NCBI GenBank assembly: GCA_002167435.2
Contig: NHBR02000002.1
Location: 1 to 64,000 of the forward strand
Source: Allomuricauda sp. TMED12
GTDB lineage: Bacteria; Bacteroidota; Bacteroidia; Flavobacteriales; Flavobacteriaceae
Length of the DNA stretch: 64,000 nt
Direction of reading: 5' to 3'
A program made the translations under genes and the position numbers. The notes below the pieces were generated by a model. It searched no databases and was not told the origin of the DNA. It saw only the letters and a program-made list of their open reading frames with translations. Of the stretch, positions 1 to 9,617 are shown in pieces (within the stretch, counting starts at the first letter, position 1; every line of letters begins with the position of its first letter).

Positions 1-157
1 CATGCATAATAAATTTAGTTTAAGTGTAAGGGAATTTTAATAAAAAATGGAATGTGTTCCTCATACATCAATTCATAAGTGGTATTGGTCAGATCGTTTG
101 TTAATATATGGCGTGTTAATAAGATATTGTGAAAATACATTCACTTAAACATTAATT

Positions 158-1987
158 ATGAATATCAAAAACCTATTTTGTGCGATTATTTCGCTTGTAT
201 TTCTATGGTCCTGTGGTAAAGACGATAGCCCTGAACCACCCAAGAACAATGCTCCCAAAATTGAGGCGCAAAGCTTTACGGTTACTGAAGACATTGCGGA
301 TGATGTAACCATTGGCACTGTAGAGGCCACAGATACAGACAAGGATAAATTGACTTTTAGTATCAGCACTAATGATAACAACCTGTTTGAGATTAGCGAT
401 TCTGGGGTCTTGAGTTTAGCTTCCGGTAAGTCTTTAAACTTTTCTTCCAAAGCACAACACCAAATAGTTGTTTCAGTTACGGATGGCGAAGATAGTTCCA
501 ATGGGAGTATAACCATAAAAGTTACTTCGGTAACCGCCTTAAATCAGGCTCCACAATTGGAAGATCAAAGTTTTGATGCATCTGAGGATATTTCGGATAC
601 TGATATAATTGGAACAGTCGATGCATCAGATGTAGAAGGTGACAACCTTACCTATTCAATCACAGAAAATGATGGAGAACTTTTTGAAATTGATGAGAAT
701 ACAGGTGAGCTGAGCTTGGTTGCAGGGCAAAACCTGGACTTCGAACTTTTTGAGGAACATACTATTACTATATCGGTAACGGATGGCACTAACATCTCTG
801 AAGCCACTATTACCATTATAGTTGGAAACATTGTTGATTCCCTTTCTGAAGATAGCACATCTTTTGTTACCATATGGAAAACAGAAGTAGCCGAAAAAGA
901 GATTATTGTGGGAACCAATGACGAACTTGACCTAGCTTATGACTACACTATAGATTGGGGAGATGGAACTATTGAAAACTTAACTGAAGGCAATCCTAGT
1001 CATATTTATAGTAGTCCTGGAACATATACGGTTGCCATAAATGGGCAGTTTCCTTCAATTAGGATTGATAAAGATCTTTTTGATTTTGAACCAATCACTA
1101 CCTTAATCTCAATTGAACAATGGGGAACTATACAATGGAAAAATTTGGAATCAGCTTTTCATAATTGTGAAAACATGGAGTATAATGCCTCAGATGCTCC
1201 TGATTTATCTCAAATAACATCACTTTGGAATATGTTTAGATACGCAAGTAAATTCTCTGGAGCGGATTTAAACCATTGGGATGTTAGTACTGTGACAAAT
1301 ATGACCGGTATGTTCAATGGAACAGATTCAAATCTTTTGGTGGTAAGTCAATGGAATGTTGAAAATGTAGTACATATGGGAATTATGTTTAGAAAATCCG
1401 AATTTAATGACGATTTAAGTAATTGGAACGTGAGCAATGTTGAAGATATGGGATCTATGTTTGCATATGCTCCTAACTTTAATGGAAATTTAAGTACTTG
1501 GGATGTGAGTAATGTTACGGATATGAGTGGAATGTTTTCTTTGGCATCAACATTCAATCAAGACTTAAGTGCTTGGAATGTAGACAATGTAATTTTTATG
1601 GAAGGAATGTTTCATCAAGCAACGTCGTTTAATCAAGATATTAGTAATTGGCAGGTACAAAATGTTACCAATATGTACCTGATGTTCTGGGGAGCTGACT
1701 CCTTTAATCAAAACCTTGGCAACTGGGAAATTAGTAGTCTAGAGCCTGGAAATATCGACGGAGATGGATTATATGAAGCCTTTGATGATTCTGGAATGTC
1801 ACCAGAAAACCTAAGTGCCACTTTGATAGGGTGGGCCAATAATCCCAATACCGCTTTAGGTATTGTTTGCGGTATTGAAGGACTTTCTATGTGTGATAGT
1901 AATGAAGCAATTGATGCTTTTGCAAAACTAGCAGCGGAACTGGGATGGCAATTTTCCAGTTACCCTGATTTGGTAACCTGTCAATAA
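158..1987 (+). CDS. Surface lipoprotein with cadherin-like, PKD-like and BspA/DUF285 repeats
   Basis: The 609-residue protein starts with a lipoprotein signal (LVFLWSCGKDD, lipid Cys at about residue 19), so it is probably anchored at the outer membrane or cell surface. Residues about 30-125 and 129-225 are two cadherin-like domains, each opening NxAPxxExQSF and closing with VSVTDG. Residues about 235-300 look PKD-like (YTIDWGDG, then HIYSSPGTYTV). From about 325 to 535 there are roughly seven modules of about 25 residues of the type WDVSNVTDMSGMF, the BspA-like DUF285 signature found in secreted and adhesive proteins. A two-Cys tail follows (VCGIEGLSMCDS). An intrinsic terminator lies right after the stop. 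Adhesion or glycan/protein binding is inference; the domain calls are firm. Confidence 0.88.
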   Translation: MNIKNLFCAIISLVFLWSCGKDDSPEPPKNNAPKIEAQSFTVTEDIADDVTIGTVEATDTDKDKLTFSISTNDNNLFEISDSGVLSLASGKSLNFSSKAQHQIVVSVTDGEDSSNGSITIKVTSVTALNQAPQLEDQSFDASEDISDTDIIGTVDASDVEGDNLTYSITENDGELFEIDENTGELSLVAGQNLDFELFEEHTITISVTDGTNISEATITIIVGNIVDSLSEDSTSFVTIWKTEVAEKEIIVGTNDELDLAYDYTIDWGDGTIENLTEGNPSHIYSSPGTYTVAINGQFPSIRIDKDLFDFEPITTLISIEQWGTIQWKNLESAFHNCENMEYNASDAPDLSQITSLWNMFRYASKFSGADLNHWDVSTVTNMTGMFNGTDSNLLVVSQWNVENVVHMGIMFRKSEFNDDLSNWNVSNVEDMGSMFAYAPNFNGNLSTWDVSNVTDMSGMFSLASTFNQDLSAWNVDNVIFMEGMFHQATSFNQDISNWQVQNVTNMYLMFWGADSFNQNLGNWEISSLEPGNIDGDGLYEAFDDSGMSPENLSATLIGWANNPNTALGIVCGIEGLSMCDSNEAIDAFAKLAAELGWQFSSYPDLVTCQ

Positions 1988-2012
1988 TATTATTTTTGAA
2001 TCGAAAGAAAAC

Positions 2013-2043
2013 AAAAAACCAACGGTTTTCCGTTGGTTTTTTT
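2013..2043 (+). terminator. Intrinsic terminator after the repeat lipoprotein
   Basis: Stem CCAACGG / CCGTTGG with a TTTT loop, preceded by A6 and followed by a run of seven or more T. It lies 26 bases after the stop at 1987. Confidence 0.85.
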
Positions 2044-2059
2044 ATTGCTGGTAACTATG

Positions 2060-2181
2060 TCTGATGAGATTCTTCACTACGTTCAGAATGACAGTCATTT
2101 TAACTGAACCATACTGATTGTAAATGAGATTTCTCAACTGCTCCTTCGACTGCGCTCAGAATGACAGCTCGAAATGACAGT
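2060..2181. repeat. Cluster of short dispersed repeat units
   Basis: Two imperfect direct copies, at about 2063-2093 and 2124-2165, share the form GAGATT-TCT...ACTnCGnTCAGAATGACAG, and a partial third copy (CTCGAAATGACAG) follows. The core at 2144-2159 is CTTCGACTGCGCTCAG. Related sequence recurs at 9618-9675, 39912-39935 and, inside a coding region, at 4864-4885. The unit lies between two convergent genes and codes for nothing visible. Confidence 0.7.
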
Positions 2182-2212
2182 TAATCATTGCTATTTGAAC
2201 ATTGTAAATTAC

Positions 2213-3982
2213 TTAATGCCCATAAATATCATTATACAAATCGATGAATTTTGCTTTGATAATCTTTCGCTTTAGCTTGAGTGTGGGGGTGAGGAGACCT
2301 TCTTCCACACTCCAAACATCCGGTGTAAGTCTAAACTGTTTTACTTTTTCCCATTTGGCAAATTCTTGATTGGCCCAGTCCACTTCTTCCTGCATACGGG
2401 CAATAACCTTTTCGTTTTTAGCAATATCCGCATTTGAATCCAATTTTAACTCGTGGCGCTTGCCCCATTCCTTTACAAACTCAAAGTTGGGCTGAATCAA
2501 GGCAGCGGGCATTTTTTCGCCTTCACCGACTACCATAATCTGTTCTATGAACCGGGATTGCTTAAAGCGGTTCTCCAATAATTGTGGTGCTACGTATTTG
2601 CCTCCAGAGGTTTTGAACATCTCTTTTTTACGGTCAGTTATTCGTAAAAATCCTTCTGCATCAATCTCACCGATATCACCTGTATGGAAATAGTCGCCCG
2701 TCATTACCTGGGCAGTTTTTTCAGGGTCTTTGTAGTAACCTAGCATTACATTGGGCCCTTTGCAGAGGATTTCACCATCTTCTGCAATTTTAACTTCGAC
2801 CCTATCTATAATTTTACCTACAGTTCCAATTTTCCATCCCCTGTTTCGTTGATCGTTAACGGCTATTACCGGGGAAGTTTCAGTAAGACCATATCCCTCC
2901 ATAACTGGCATATCTGCAGCGCCAAAGATACGGGCGAGTCTGGGTTGAAGCGCAGCACTACCGGATACCATAACGGATAGATTTCCGCCAAGACCCTCTT
3001 TCCATTTGCTGAAAATCAATTTTCTCGCAAGTCCCAATTTTTTTCCATACCACCAACCATTCGCGCCATAAGGTTCAAATTTAAGTCCTAACTCGACTGC
3101 CCAGAAGAACAGTTTCTTTTTGATTCCTGTTAAAGCAGCGCCTTTTGCTATAATGGAGTCGTAAACTTTCTCTAACAGTCGGGGCACTACTGTCATCACA
3201 TTGGGTTTTACCTCCTTAACGTTATCACTGATTTTGTCCAATCCTTCAGCAAAATGGATTTCAACACCACAATATTGATAGAGATAGAGAATCATACGTT
3301 CAAAAATGTGGCATACGGGCAAAAAGCTAAGTGCGACGCCACCCGTTTCAAAGGGCACTCTTTTTTGGCTATCCACTACATTAGAAACAATATTGTCATG
3401 TGAAAGCATAACCCCTTTTGGTTTACCCGTGGTTCCTGAGGTATAAATCAGAGTGGCCAAGTCTTCAGGTTTAACCGTGTCTTTTAGTTTGTCGACTTCC
3501 TCTTGATTGGATGCATCAGTGCCTGCGTCCAGGACTTCTTTCCAGTTTTTACAATTATCAAGCTCGTCAAAGGAATAGACCTCTTCCAGTTTTTTGATTT
3601 TGGAACTGATCGCAAGTACTTTTTCCAATACCTCCTCACAGGAGACAAAGCAATATTTTGCTTCGGAATGGTTTAGAATGTACTCATAATCCTCTTCTGA
3701 AATAGTTGGGTATATGGGAACGGTCTGTGCGCCGATTTGTAGAACCCCGATATCCATGATGTTCCACTCTGTGCGATTTGTCATGGAAATAATGGCAATC
3801 TTATCGTTTGGTTTAACGCCCATTCGCAACAAAGCTCTACTTATAGCATTTGCTTTGTCAATGTATTCTTGGGTGGATGTAGTTATCCATTTGCCATCAC
3901 TTTTAGTGACCAATGATTTTTCTAAGGGATATTTTTCAAGTTGATAGTATGGGAAATCAAATAATCGGGTAACAGTTTGCAT
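2213..3982 (-). CDS. Long-chain acyl-CoA synthetase (AMP-forming)
   Basis: This is a 589-residue ANL-superfamily enzyme that activates fatty acids to acyl-CoA through an acyl-adenylate. The P-loop-like AMP motif LIYTSGTTGKPKGVMLS lies near residues 178-194. It is followed by EGYGLTETSP (A5-type motif), then YFHTGDIGEID and ITDRKKEMFKTSGGKYVAP with the hinge and the C-terminal lid containing Lys. Length fits the FadD15-like class of about 590-600 residues. The ATG at 3982 (MQTVTRLFDF) is chosen over an in-frame start nine codons upstream because the N-terminus then matches the family. There is no signal peptide, so it is cytosolic or membrane-associated. It is a single gene, convergent with the lipoprotein gene at 158-1987. 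Confidence 0.93.
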   Translation of the reverse strand: MQTVTRLFDFPYYQLEKYPLEKSLVTKSDGKWITTSTQEYIDKANAISRALLRMGVKPNDKIAIISMTNRTEWNIMDIGVLQIGAQTVPIYPTISEEDYEYILNHSEAKYCFVSCEEVLEKVLAISSKIKKLEEVYSFDELDNCKNWKEVLDAGTDASNQEEVDKLKDTVKPEDLATLIYTSGTTGKPKGVMLSHDNIVSNVVDSQKRVPFETGGVALSFLPVCHIFERMILYLYQYCGVEIHFAEGLDKISDNVKEVKPNVMTVVPRLLEKVYDSIIAKGAALTGIKKKLFFWAVELGLKFEPYGANGWWYGKKLGLARKLIFSKWKEGLGGNLSVMVSGSAALQPRLARIFGAADMPVMEGYGLTETSPVIAVNDQRNRGWKIGTVGKIIDRVEVKIAEDGEILCKGPNVMLGYYKDPEKTAQVMTGDYFHTGDIGEIDAEGFLRITDRKKEMFKTSGGKYVAPQLLENRFKQSRFIEQIMVVGEGEKMPAALIQPNFEFVKEWGKRHELKLDSNADIAKNEKVIARMQEEVDWANQEFAKWEKVKQFRLTPDVWSVEEGLLTPTLKLKRKIIKAKFIDLYNDIYGH

Positions 3983-4109
3983 AGTAAGTTTTGTGTAAAG
4001 CGATTGCAAATTAGCAAATCAGACCTTAACAATGAAACAGATTTAACAATTACCTAAGGTGAATTTTGAAAAATTCCCAATTTTTCACCCTTAAAAGAGG
4101 TGAATTATA

Positions 4110-7100
4110 CTAATTCTCCAAGTTTTCCAACCACTCCCGTGCATTTACAAATGCCTGTAGCCAAGGAGATACTTCATCGACTCTATCCTTTGGATAGTGC
4201 GCCCAGTTCCAAGGGAATGTTGAACGCTCAATGTGCGGCATGGTCACCAAATGTCTACCGGTTTTATCGCAAAGCATTGCAGTGTTATAATCACTTCCGT
4301 TTGGATTGGCAGGATATCCTTCGTAACCATATTTTGCCACAATATGGTATTGGTCCTCGGTATGCGGGAGACTGAATTTACCTTCACCATGACTGATCCA
4401 GACACCAAGTGTGGTTCCTGCCATATTGCTTAGCATAACCGAGTTGTTCTTCTGGATTTTTACTGAAGTAAAATTGCTCTCATGTTTGTGAGAGTCATTG
4501 TAGGTCATTTTACCATGAGTGTCGTGTTCCGGGTTGATCAAATCCAACTCCATAAATAGTTGACAACCATTACAAATCCCTACAGAAAGGGTATCAGGTC
4601 TGGCAAAGAAATCTTTTAATGCTTTATTGGCCTTTTCGTTGTATTTAAATGCTCCAGCCCAACCTTTGGCACTTCCCAATACATCGGAGTTGGAAAAACC
4701 ACCAACGGCACCAATAAATCGGATACCTTCCAAAGTTTCCCTACCAGTAATCAGGTCGGTCATGTGCACATCTTTCACATCAAAACCTGCCAAGTACATA
4801 GCATTGGCCATTTCGCGCTCGGAATTACTCCCTTTTTCACGTAGAATGGCAGCTTTGGGTCGATGGCTGAGCGGAGTCGAAGCTATTGGGAGTTTCCCTG
4901 CAAAACTAGAAGGAAAAACATAGTTTAAAGGTTGCTCTTTGTAATTGTCGTAGCGGTCCTTGGCCAACCCGTTCGCGGTCTGTTTATTGTCCAACAAATA
5001 GGAAGTTTTGAACCAAGTATCGCGCAAAGAGGAAATGTTCAATCCTATTTCGATGCTGTTGTTTTTGATTTTCAGGATGCTTTCTGATGTTGGGGTACCG
5101 ATTTTGGCAAAATTAATCCCTGCTGCTTGCATCACCTTTTCTATGGAAGCATCTTTAGCTTGCAACACTACACCAATATTTTCAGAGAACAATAGTTTGA
5201 TGATATCTTGTTCGCCAATACTGGATAAATCCAATTTTGCACCCAAATCTTTATCAGCAAAACAAAGTTCCAAGAGGGTAGTAATCAAACCACCTGAAGC
5301 TACATCGTGACCAGCCAAAATTTGATCATCTTTGATGAGTTTCTGCAAGGTATTGAAAACAGTTTTTAGATAATCAGCCTCCAAAACGGATGGAGCTTCA
5401 TCACCAATACCGTTCAAAATTTGAGCAAAGGAAGAACCACCTAATTTGTGGCTGTCCTTGGATATATTGATGTAGTAAATATCCCCGCCATCTTTTTGTA
5501 AAACAGGTTCCACTACTTGGTTGATATTGTTGCAATTCGCACCGGCAGAAATGATTACCGTTCCAGGGGACAATACTTCACCATCCTTATACTTTTGTTT
5601 CATGGAAAGTGAGTCCTTTCCTGTAGGCACGTTAATGCCCAAATCTATGGCGAACTTAGATAACGATTCCACTGCCGAATACAAACGTGCATCCTCACCT
5701 TCATTTCTACAGGGCCACATCCAGTTGGCGGAGAGCGATACGGATTTTAAGCCATCTTTTAATGGTGCCCAAACAATATTGGTCAAAGATTCCGCAACAC
5801 TATTTCTACTTCCGGCTACAGGGTCAATCAAAGCGGAGATAGGGGAGTGGCCAATACTCGTCGCAATCCCTTCTTTGCCTTTAAAATCGAGTGCCATTAC
5901 ACCACAGTTGTTCAAAGGTAATTGCAATGGTCCTGCACATTGTTGCTTTGCAACACGTCCGCCCACACAACGATCCACTTTATTGGTGAGCCAATCTTTA
6001 CACCCTACGGCTTCCAATTGTAGTACTTGCTCCAAATAATCGTGGAAATGTTCCAAAGAATAGGCTAGTGCAGGATACTTTTGTTGGGCAGTTTTATCGG
6101 CCATAATGGTTTTTGGAGAGCTTCCGAACATGTCTGAAAGTTCCAAGTTCATTGGTGTTTCCCCTGTTTTGCCAGAGGTGAATTTAAAAGTATGGTCGCC
6201 CGTAACTTCACCTACATTGTACATTGGGGCGCGTTCACGTGCCGAAACGCGGTTTAACAAATCCAAATCTTTTTCTCCGATTACTAATCCCATACGTTCT
6301 TGGGATTCGTTTCCAATCAATTCTTTTTTAGAAAGCGTAGGATCACCGACAGGTAATTTGTCCGTGTCGATGGTACCGCCAGTTTCTTCTACCAATTCAG
6401 ATAGACAGTTCAAATGTCCACCAGCTCCGTGGTCGTGAATGGAAACAATGGGGTTGTCATGACTTTCAAACAATCCGCGAACGGCGTTTGAAGCTCGTTT
6501 TTGCATTTCAGGGTTGGAACGTTGTACCGCATTCAGCTCGATAGCAGAGCTAAACTCTCCAGTATCTGCACTGGATACGGCGGCTCCACCCATCCCAATA
6601 CGGTAATTATCACCACCTAGAACGACTATTCTGTCTCCCTTGCTTGGTGTATCTTTTAAAGCTTGGTCGGTTTTTCCATACCCGATACCACCGGCCATCA
6701 TAATGACTTTGTCGAAGCCAAGTTTTCGTGCTTCTTCTTGATGTTCAAAAGTAAGTACAGACCCTGCGATTAAAGGTTGTCCGAATTTATTTCCAAAGTC
6801 GGATGCCCCGTTTGATGCTTTGATCAAAATATCCATGGGGGTCTGGTACAACCAATCCCTTTCTTGCATTCCCTTTTCCCACGGACGGTTTTCCTCCAAA
6901 CGGGAGTAGGAAGTCATATAAACAGCGGTTCCTGCCAAAGGCAATGAACCTTTTCCTCCAGCCAAACGGTCACGAATTTCGCCTCCGGAACCCGTAGCGG
7001 CGCCGTTGAAAGGTTCCACAGTGGTTGGGAAATTATGGGTTTCCGCTTTTAGCGATAGTACGGAATCAAACTCTTTTTCTTCGTAAAAATCAGGTTGGTC

Positions 7101-7781
7101 AGCACTTTTAGGTGCAAATTGGATGGCTTTTGGGCCCTTTATAAAGGCGACGTTGTCTTTGTAGGCGGAAACAATATCGTTAGGGTTGGCTTCGGATGTT
7201 TTTTTGATCAATTTAAATAGGGAAGAGGGCTTCTCTTCTCCATCGATCACAAAAGTTCCATTGAAAATTTTGTGCCTGCAGTGCTCGGAATTCACCTGAC
7301 TAAAGCCAAATACTTCGGAATCTGTCAACTTGCGTCCTAATTTCTTGGCGAGTCCTTCCAAATATTCAACCTCTTCATCGCTGAGAGCCAATCCTTCTTT
7401 TTGGTTGTAAGAAGCGATATCATCAATTTCCATAATAGGTTCAGGAACGATATCGATGGTGAAAATATCTTGTCCCAAAGAGGTATATTTTTGGGAAAGC
7501 ATGGGGTCGAAATCGGTAAAATCCTCTTCGACAGCATGGAACTCTTCAATTCGGATGATTCCTTGGACGCCCATGTTTTGAGTGATTTCGGTGGCGTTGG
7601 TACTCCACGGGGTCACCATGGCAGCACGTGGCCCAATAAAAAAGGCGTCGAGTGACGCCGCTTCAATTTTGGGTTGGTCGCCAAACAACCATGTCAGTTT
7701 ATTAATGTCTTCCTGAGCGATTTCCTGAGTGGTTTGGACGGCAAAAACCTTGGTAGCCTTGTCCCCAAAAAAATGGATCAT
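4110..7781 (-). CDS. purL: Phosphoribosylformylglycinamidine synthase, single-chain
   Basis: A 1223-residue FGAM synthase that converts FGAR, glutamine and ATP to FGAM in step 4 of purine synthesis. The order is the classical large PurL: an N-terminal PurS-like domain, two AIR-synthase-like halves (SLKAETHNFPTTVEPFNGA near residue 230; HDHGAGGHLNCLSE near 450), then a C-terminal class-I glutaminase domain beginning RPKAAILREKG near residue 974. The glutaminase nucleophile is Cys1070 in VGICNGCQLF, with SHGEGKF downstream. Residues 966-973, in the linker just before the glutaminase domain, are encoded by a copy of the flanking intergenic repeat (see the repeat at 4864-4885). A good -7 box (TAAATTTG on the minus strand, 7814-7821) lies about 33 bases upstream of the ATG. 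Confidence 0.97.
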   Translation of the reverse strand: MIHFFGDKATKVFAVQTTQEIAQEDINKLTWLFGDQPKIEAASLDAFFIGPRAAMVTPWSTNATEITQNMGVQGIIRIEEFHAVEEDFTDFDPMLSQKYTSLGQDIFTIDIVPEPIMEIDDIASYNQKEGLALSDEEVEYLEGLAKKLGRKLTDSEVFGFSQVNSEHCRHKIFNGTFVIDGEEKPSSLFKLIKKTSEANPNDIVSAYKDNVAFIKGPKAIQFAPKSADQPDFYEEKEFDSVLSLKAETHNFPTTVEPFNGAATGSGGEIRDRLAGGKGSLPLAGTAVYMTSYSRLEENRPWEKGMQERDWLYQTPMDILIKASNGASDFGNKFGQPLIAGSVLTFEHQEEARKLGFDKVIMMAGGIGYGKTDQALKDTPSKGDRIVVLGGDNYRIGMGGAAVSSADTGEFSSAIELNAVQRSNPEMQKRASNAVRGLFESHDNPIVSIHDHGAGGHLNCLSELVEETGGTIDTDKLPVGDPTLSKKELIGNESQERMGLVIGEKDLDLLNRVSARERAPMYNVGEVTGDHTFKFTSGKTGETPMNLELSDMFGSSPKTIMADKTAQQKYPALAYSLEHFHDYLEQVLQLEAVGCKDWLTNKVDRCVGGRVAKQQCAGPLQLPLNNCGVMALDFKGKEGIATSIGHSPISALIDPVAGSRNSVAESLTNIVWAPLKDGLKSVSLSANWMWPCRNEGEDARLYSAVESLSKFAIDLGINVPTGKDSLSMKQKYKDGEVLSPGTVIISAGANCNNINQVVEPVLQKDGGDIYYINISKDSHKLGGSSFAQILNGIGDEAPSVLEADYLKTVFNTLQKLIKDDQILAGHDVASGGLITTLLELCFADKDLGAKLDLSSIGEQDIIKLLFSENIGVVLQAKDASIEKVMQAAGINFAKIGTPTSESILKIKNNSIEIGLNISSLRDTWFKTSYLLDNKQTANGLAKDRYDNYKEQPLNYVFPSSFAGKLPIASTPLSHRPKAAILREKGSNSEREMANAMYLAGFDVKDVHMTDLITGRETLEGIRFIGAVGGFSNSDVLGSAKGWAGAFKYNEKANKALKDFFARPDTLSVGICNGCQLFMELDLINPEHDTHGKMTYNDSHKHESNFTSVKIQKNNSVMLSNMAGTTLGVWISHGEGKFSLPHTEDQYHIVAKYGYEGYPANPNGSDYNTAMLCDKTGRHLVTMPHIERSTFPWNWAHYPKDRVDEVSPWLQAFVNAREWLENLEN
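4864..4885 (-). repeat. Intergenic-type repeat embedded in purL
   Basis: On the minus strand the core reads CTTCGACTCCGCTCAG (4867-4882), which differs at one base from the intergenic core at 2144-2159. It is in frame and encodes IASTPLSH at PurL residues about 966-973, within the linker between the synthetase and glutaminase domains. No frameshift or stop results. Confidence 0.7.
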
Positions 7782-7813
7782 ACAATCTTTGCGTTGAACG
7801 GTTTAAGAAAGTG

Positions 7814-7821
7814 CAAATTTA
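7814..7821 (-). promoter_or_regulatory. Probable -7 element for purL
   Basis: The minus strand reads TAAATTTG, matching the Bacteroidota TAnnTTTG consensus, 32 bases before the purL ATG. No TTG sits at the usual -33 distance, so only the -7 half is supported. Confidence 0.5.
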
Positions 7822-7920
7822 CGATTTTGGAACGTAATTCATCTAACTACAAAGGTGTTTTGTTAACTAAACAATGTTGATAGCATGTTTGGTTGGTAAA
7901 ATAGAGGTGTTTATTTTAAT

Positions 7921-7966
7921 AATCCTCTAAAAGTTGAAAACGTCAATAGTTTAAACATAGAGGATT
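7921..7966. repeat. 9-bp inverted repeat upstream of the M20 gene
   Basis: Arms AATCCTCTA (7921-7929) and TAGAGGATT (7958-7966) are perfect complements around a 28-base centre. They lie about 50 bases before the ATG at 8018. They could be an operator or a hairpin; nothing decides between them. Confidence 0.4.
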
Positions 7967-8017
7967 AAAGTTGTTTTCCTATCTTAGGAGAATTATAGCT
8001 AACTCAAAACCAACCTT

Positions 8018-9610
8018 ATGAAAATTACCAAAATCCTCTTGTCAGGGATATTGCTTTTCGCTGGTATTACTACTTCAACAGCGCAAAAAAAGTACTCCAA
8101 AAATCAAGTCAAAAAATTTAAAACCGAAGTCGAATCCATTGTGGAAGCCAATAAAAAGCAGACACAGGTTATGGTGGACAAAATCTTCAGTTTTGCCGAG
8201 TTGGGCTTTCAAGAAGAAGAAAGTTCCAAATACCTCACAGGAATCTTGGAAGAAAACGGTTTCACCATTGAACATTCAGTCTCTAACATTCCTACCTCTT
8301 GGTTCGCCACTTGGAGCAATGGAGACGGGCCCGTTATTGCGTTGGGAAGTGATGTGGATTGTATCCCAAAAGCATCCCAATATCCTGGGGTAGCGTATCA
8401 CAAACCCATTGTTGAAGGTGCTCCAGGTCACGGAGAAGGTCATAATTCAGGTATACCCTTGAACATTACAGCTGCGCTGGCGGTAAAACAGGTAATGGAG
8501 AAAGAAGGTATTGGAGGAACATTGATTCTTTGGCCTGGAATTGCTGAGGAATTGGTGGCTGCAAAAGCATGGTACGTTCGCGATGGCCTTTTTGATGATA
8601 TTGACATGTGTATTTTCACCCATGTGAGTAGTAACTTGAGTGTTTCTTGGGGGCCGACTCGCGGAACAGGGTTAATCTCTGTAGAATATATGTTCGATGG
8701 GGAATCAGCACACTCCGCTGGCGCTCCTTGGAGAGGACGCAGTGCTTTGGATGCCGCAGAACTTATGGATGTGGGGTGGAATTATAAAAGAGAGCACTTA
8801 CACCCGCTAAAACGTTCTCATTCCATTTTTACGGATGCTGGGGATCAACCCAATGTTGTGCCATCCAAAGCTGGAATTTGGTTCTATTTTAGGGATGTCA
8901 CCTATGAAGGTATTATGGATATGTATGCCGAAGCCAACGATATTGCCAAAGGTGCTGCGTTGATGACCGGTACTACAATGACTTCACGTATATTGGGTAC
9001 CGCATGGCCAAGACACTACAATAAGGTAATTGCCGAAACCATGTATGAAAATATTAAGGAAGTTGGTCTTCCTGAGTGGACTGATGCCGACCAAGAATTG
9101 GCTAAAGCCGTACAGACTCAGGTAGAGTCCAGAAAAATAGAGGGCTTACCAACAGAACTGTCAGAAATAGGACTTCCAGTGGTGGAGCCCGTTAGTGGAG
9201 GTTCTGATGATATTGGAGATATTTCGTGGAAAATACCTACGGTAACCATGCGTTTTCCATCCAACATTCCTGGTTTGCCGGGTCACCATTGGGCCAATGC
9301 CATTGCAATGGCAACTCCAATTGCACACAAAGGAGCGACTGCTGGGGCCAAAGCTGAGGCTATGACGATTATGGATTTCTTGTTAAAACCTGAATTGTTG
9401 ACACAAGCCTGGGATTATTTTAATAACGAGCAGACAAAGGAGACCAAATACGAGCCAATGATTTCTGCTGATGATATGCCTCCAACATTCTTGAACAAGG
9501 ATAAGCAGGATATGTTCCGACCAGCATTGGAGAAATTCTACTATGATGAAACCAAGTACGATACGTATTTGGAACAATTGGGAGTAGAATACCCAACAGT
9601 GGAAAAGTAG
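8018..9610 (+). CDS. Exported M20-family amidohydrolase, AbgB-like
   Basis: A 530-residue protein with a Sec signal peptide (ILLSGILLFAGITTSTAQ). It belongs to the M20 dizinc amidohydrolases nearest aminobenzoyl-glutamate utilisation protein B. Seen motifs are GSDVDCIPKAS (first metal site), GHGEGHNSG in place of the usual GCGHN-type motif, AEELVAAKAWYVRDG, and the dimerisation-domain stretch GESAHSAGAPWRGRSALDAA. AbgB-type enzymes hydrolyse p-aminobenzoyl-glutamate or related N-acyl amino acids in the cytoplasm. Here the enzyme should act in the periplasm, so the substrate is probably an external acylated amino acid or peptide. It is monocistronic, with an inverted repeat upstream and a long hairpin downstream. 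Confidence 0.88.
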   Translation: MKITKILLSGILLFAGITTSTAQKKYSKNQVKKFKTEVESIVEANKKQTQVMVDKIFSFAELGFQEEESSKYLTGILEENGFTIEHSVSNIPTSWFATWSNGDGPVIALGSDVDCIPKASQYPGVAYHKPIVEGAPGHGEGHNSGIPLNITAALAVKQVMEKEGIGGTLILWPGIAEELVAAKAWYVRDGLFDDIDMCIFTHVSSNLSVSWGPTRGTGLISVEYMFDGESAHSAGAPWRGRSALDAAELMDVGWNYKREHLHPLKRSHSIFTDAGDQPNVVPSKAGIWFYFRDVTYEGIMDMYAEANDIAKGAALMTGTTMTSRILGTAWPRHYNKVIAETMYENIKEVGLPEWTDADQELAKAVQTQVESRKIEGLPTELSEIGLPVVEPVSGGSDDIGDISWKIPTVTMRFPSNIPGLPGHHWANAIAMATPIAHKGATAGAKAEAMTIMDFLLKPELLTQAWDYFNNEQTKETKYEPMISADDMPPTFLNKDKQDMFRPALEKFYYDETKYDTYLEQLGVEYPTVEK

Positions 9611-9617
9611 ATTAATT

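Noticed and set aside
1348-1557. Antisense frame inside the DUF285 repeat region
   Set aside because: Its regularity is the mirror image of the repeat modules on the coding strand.
3983-4009. Nine-codon N-terminal extension of the acyl-CoA synthetase
   Set aside because: The extra residues (SLYTKLT) do not match the family; ATG 3982 gives the expected start.
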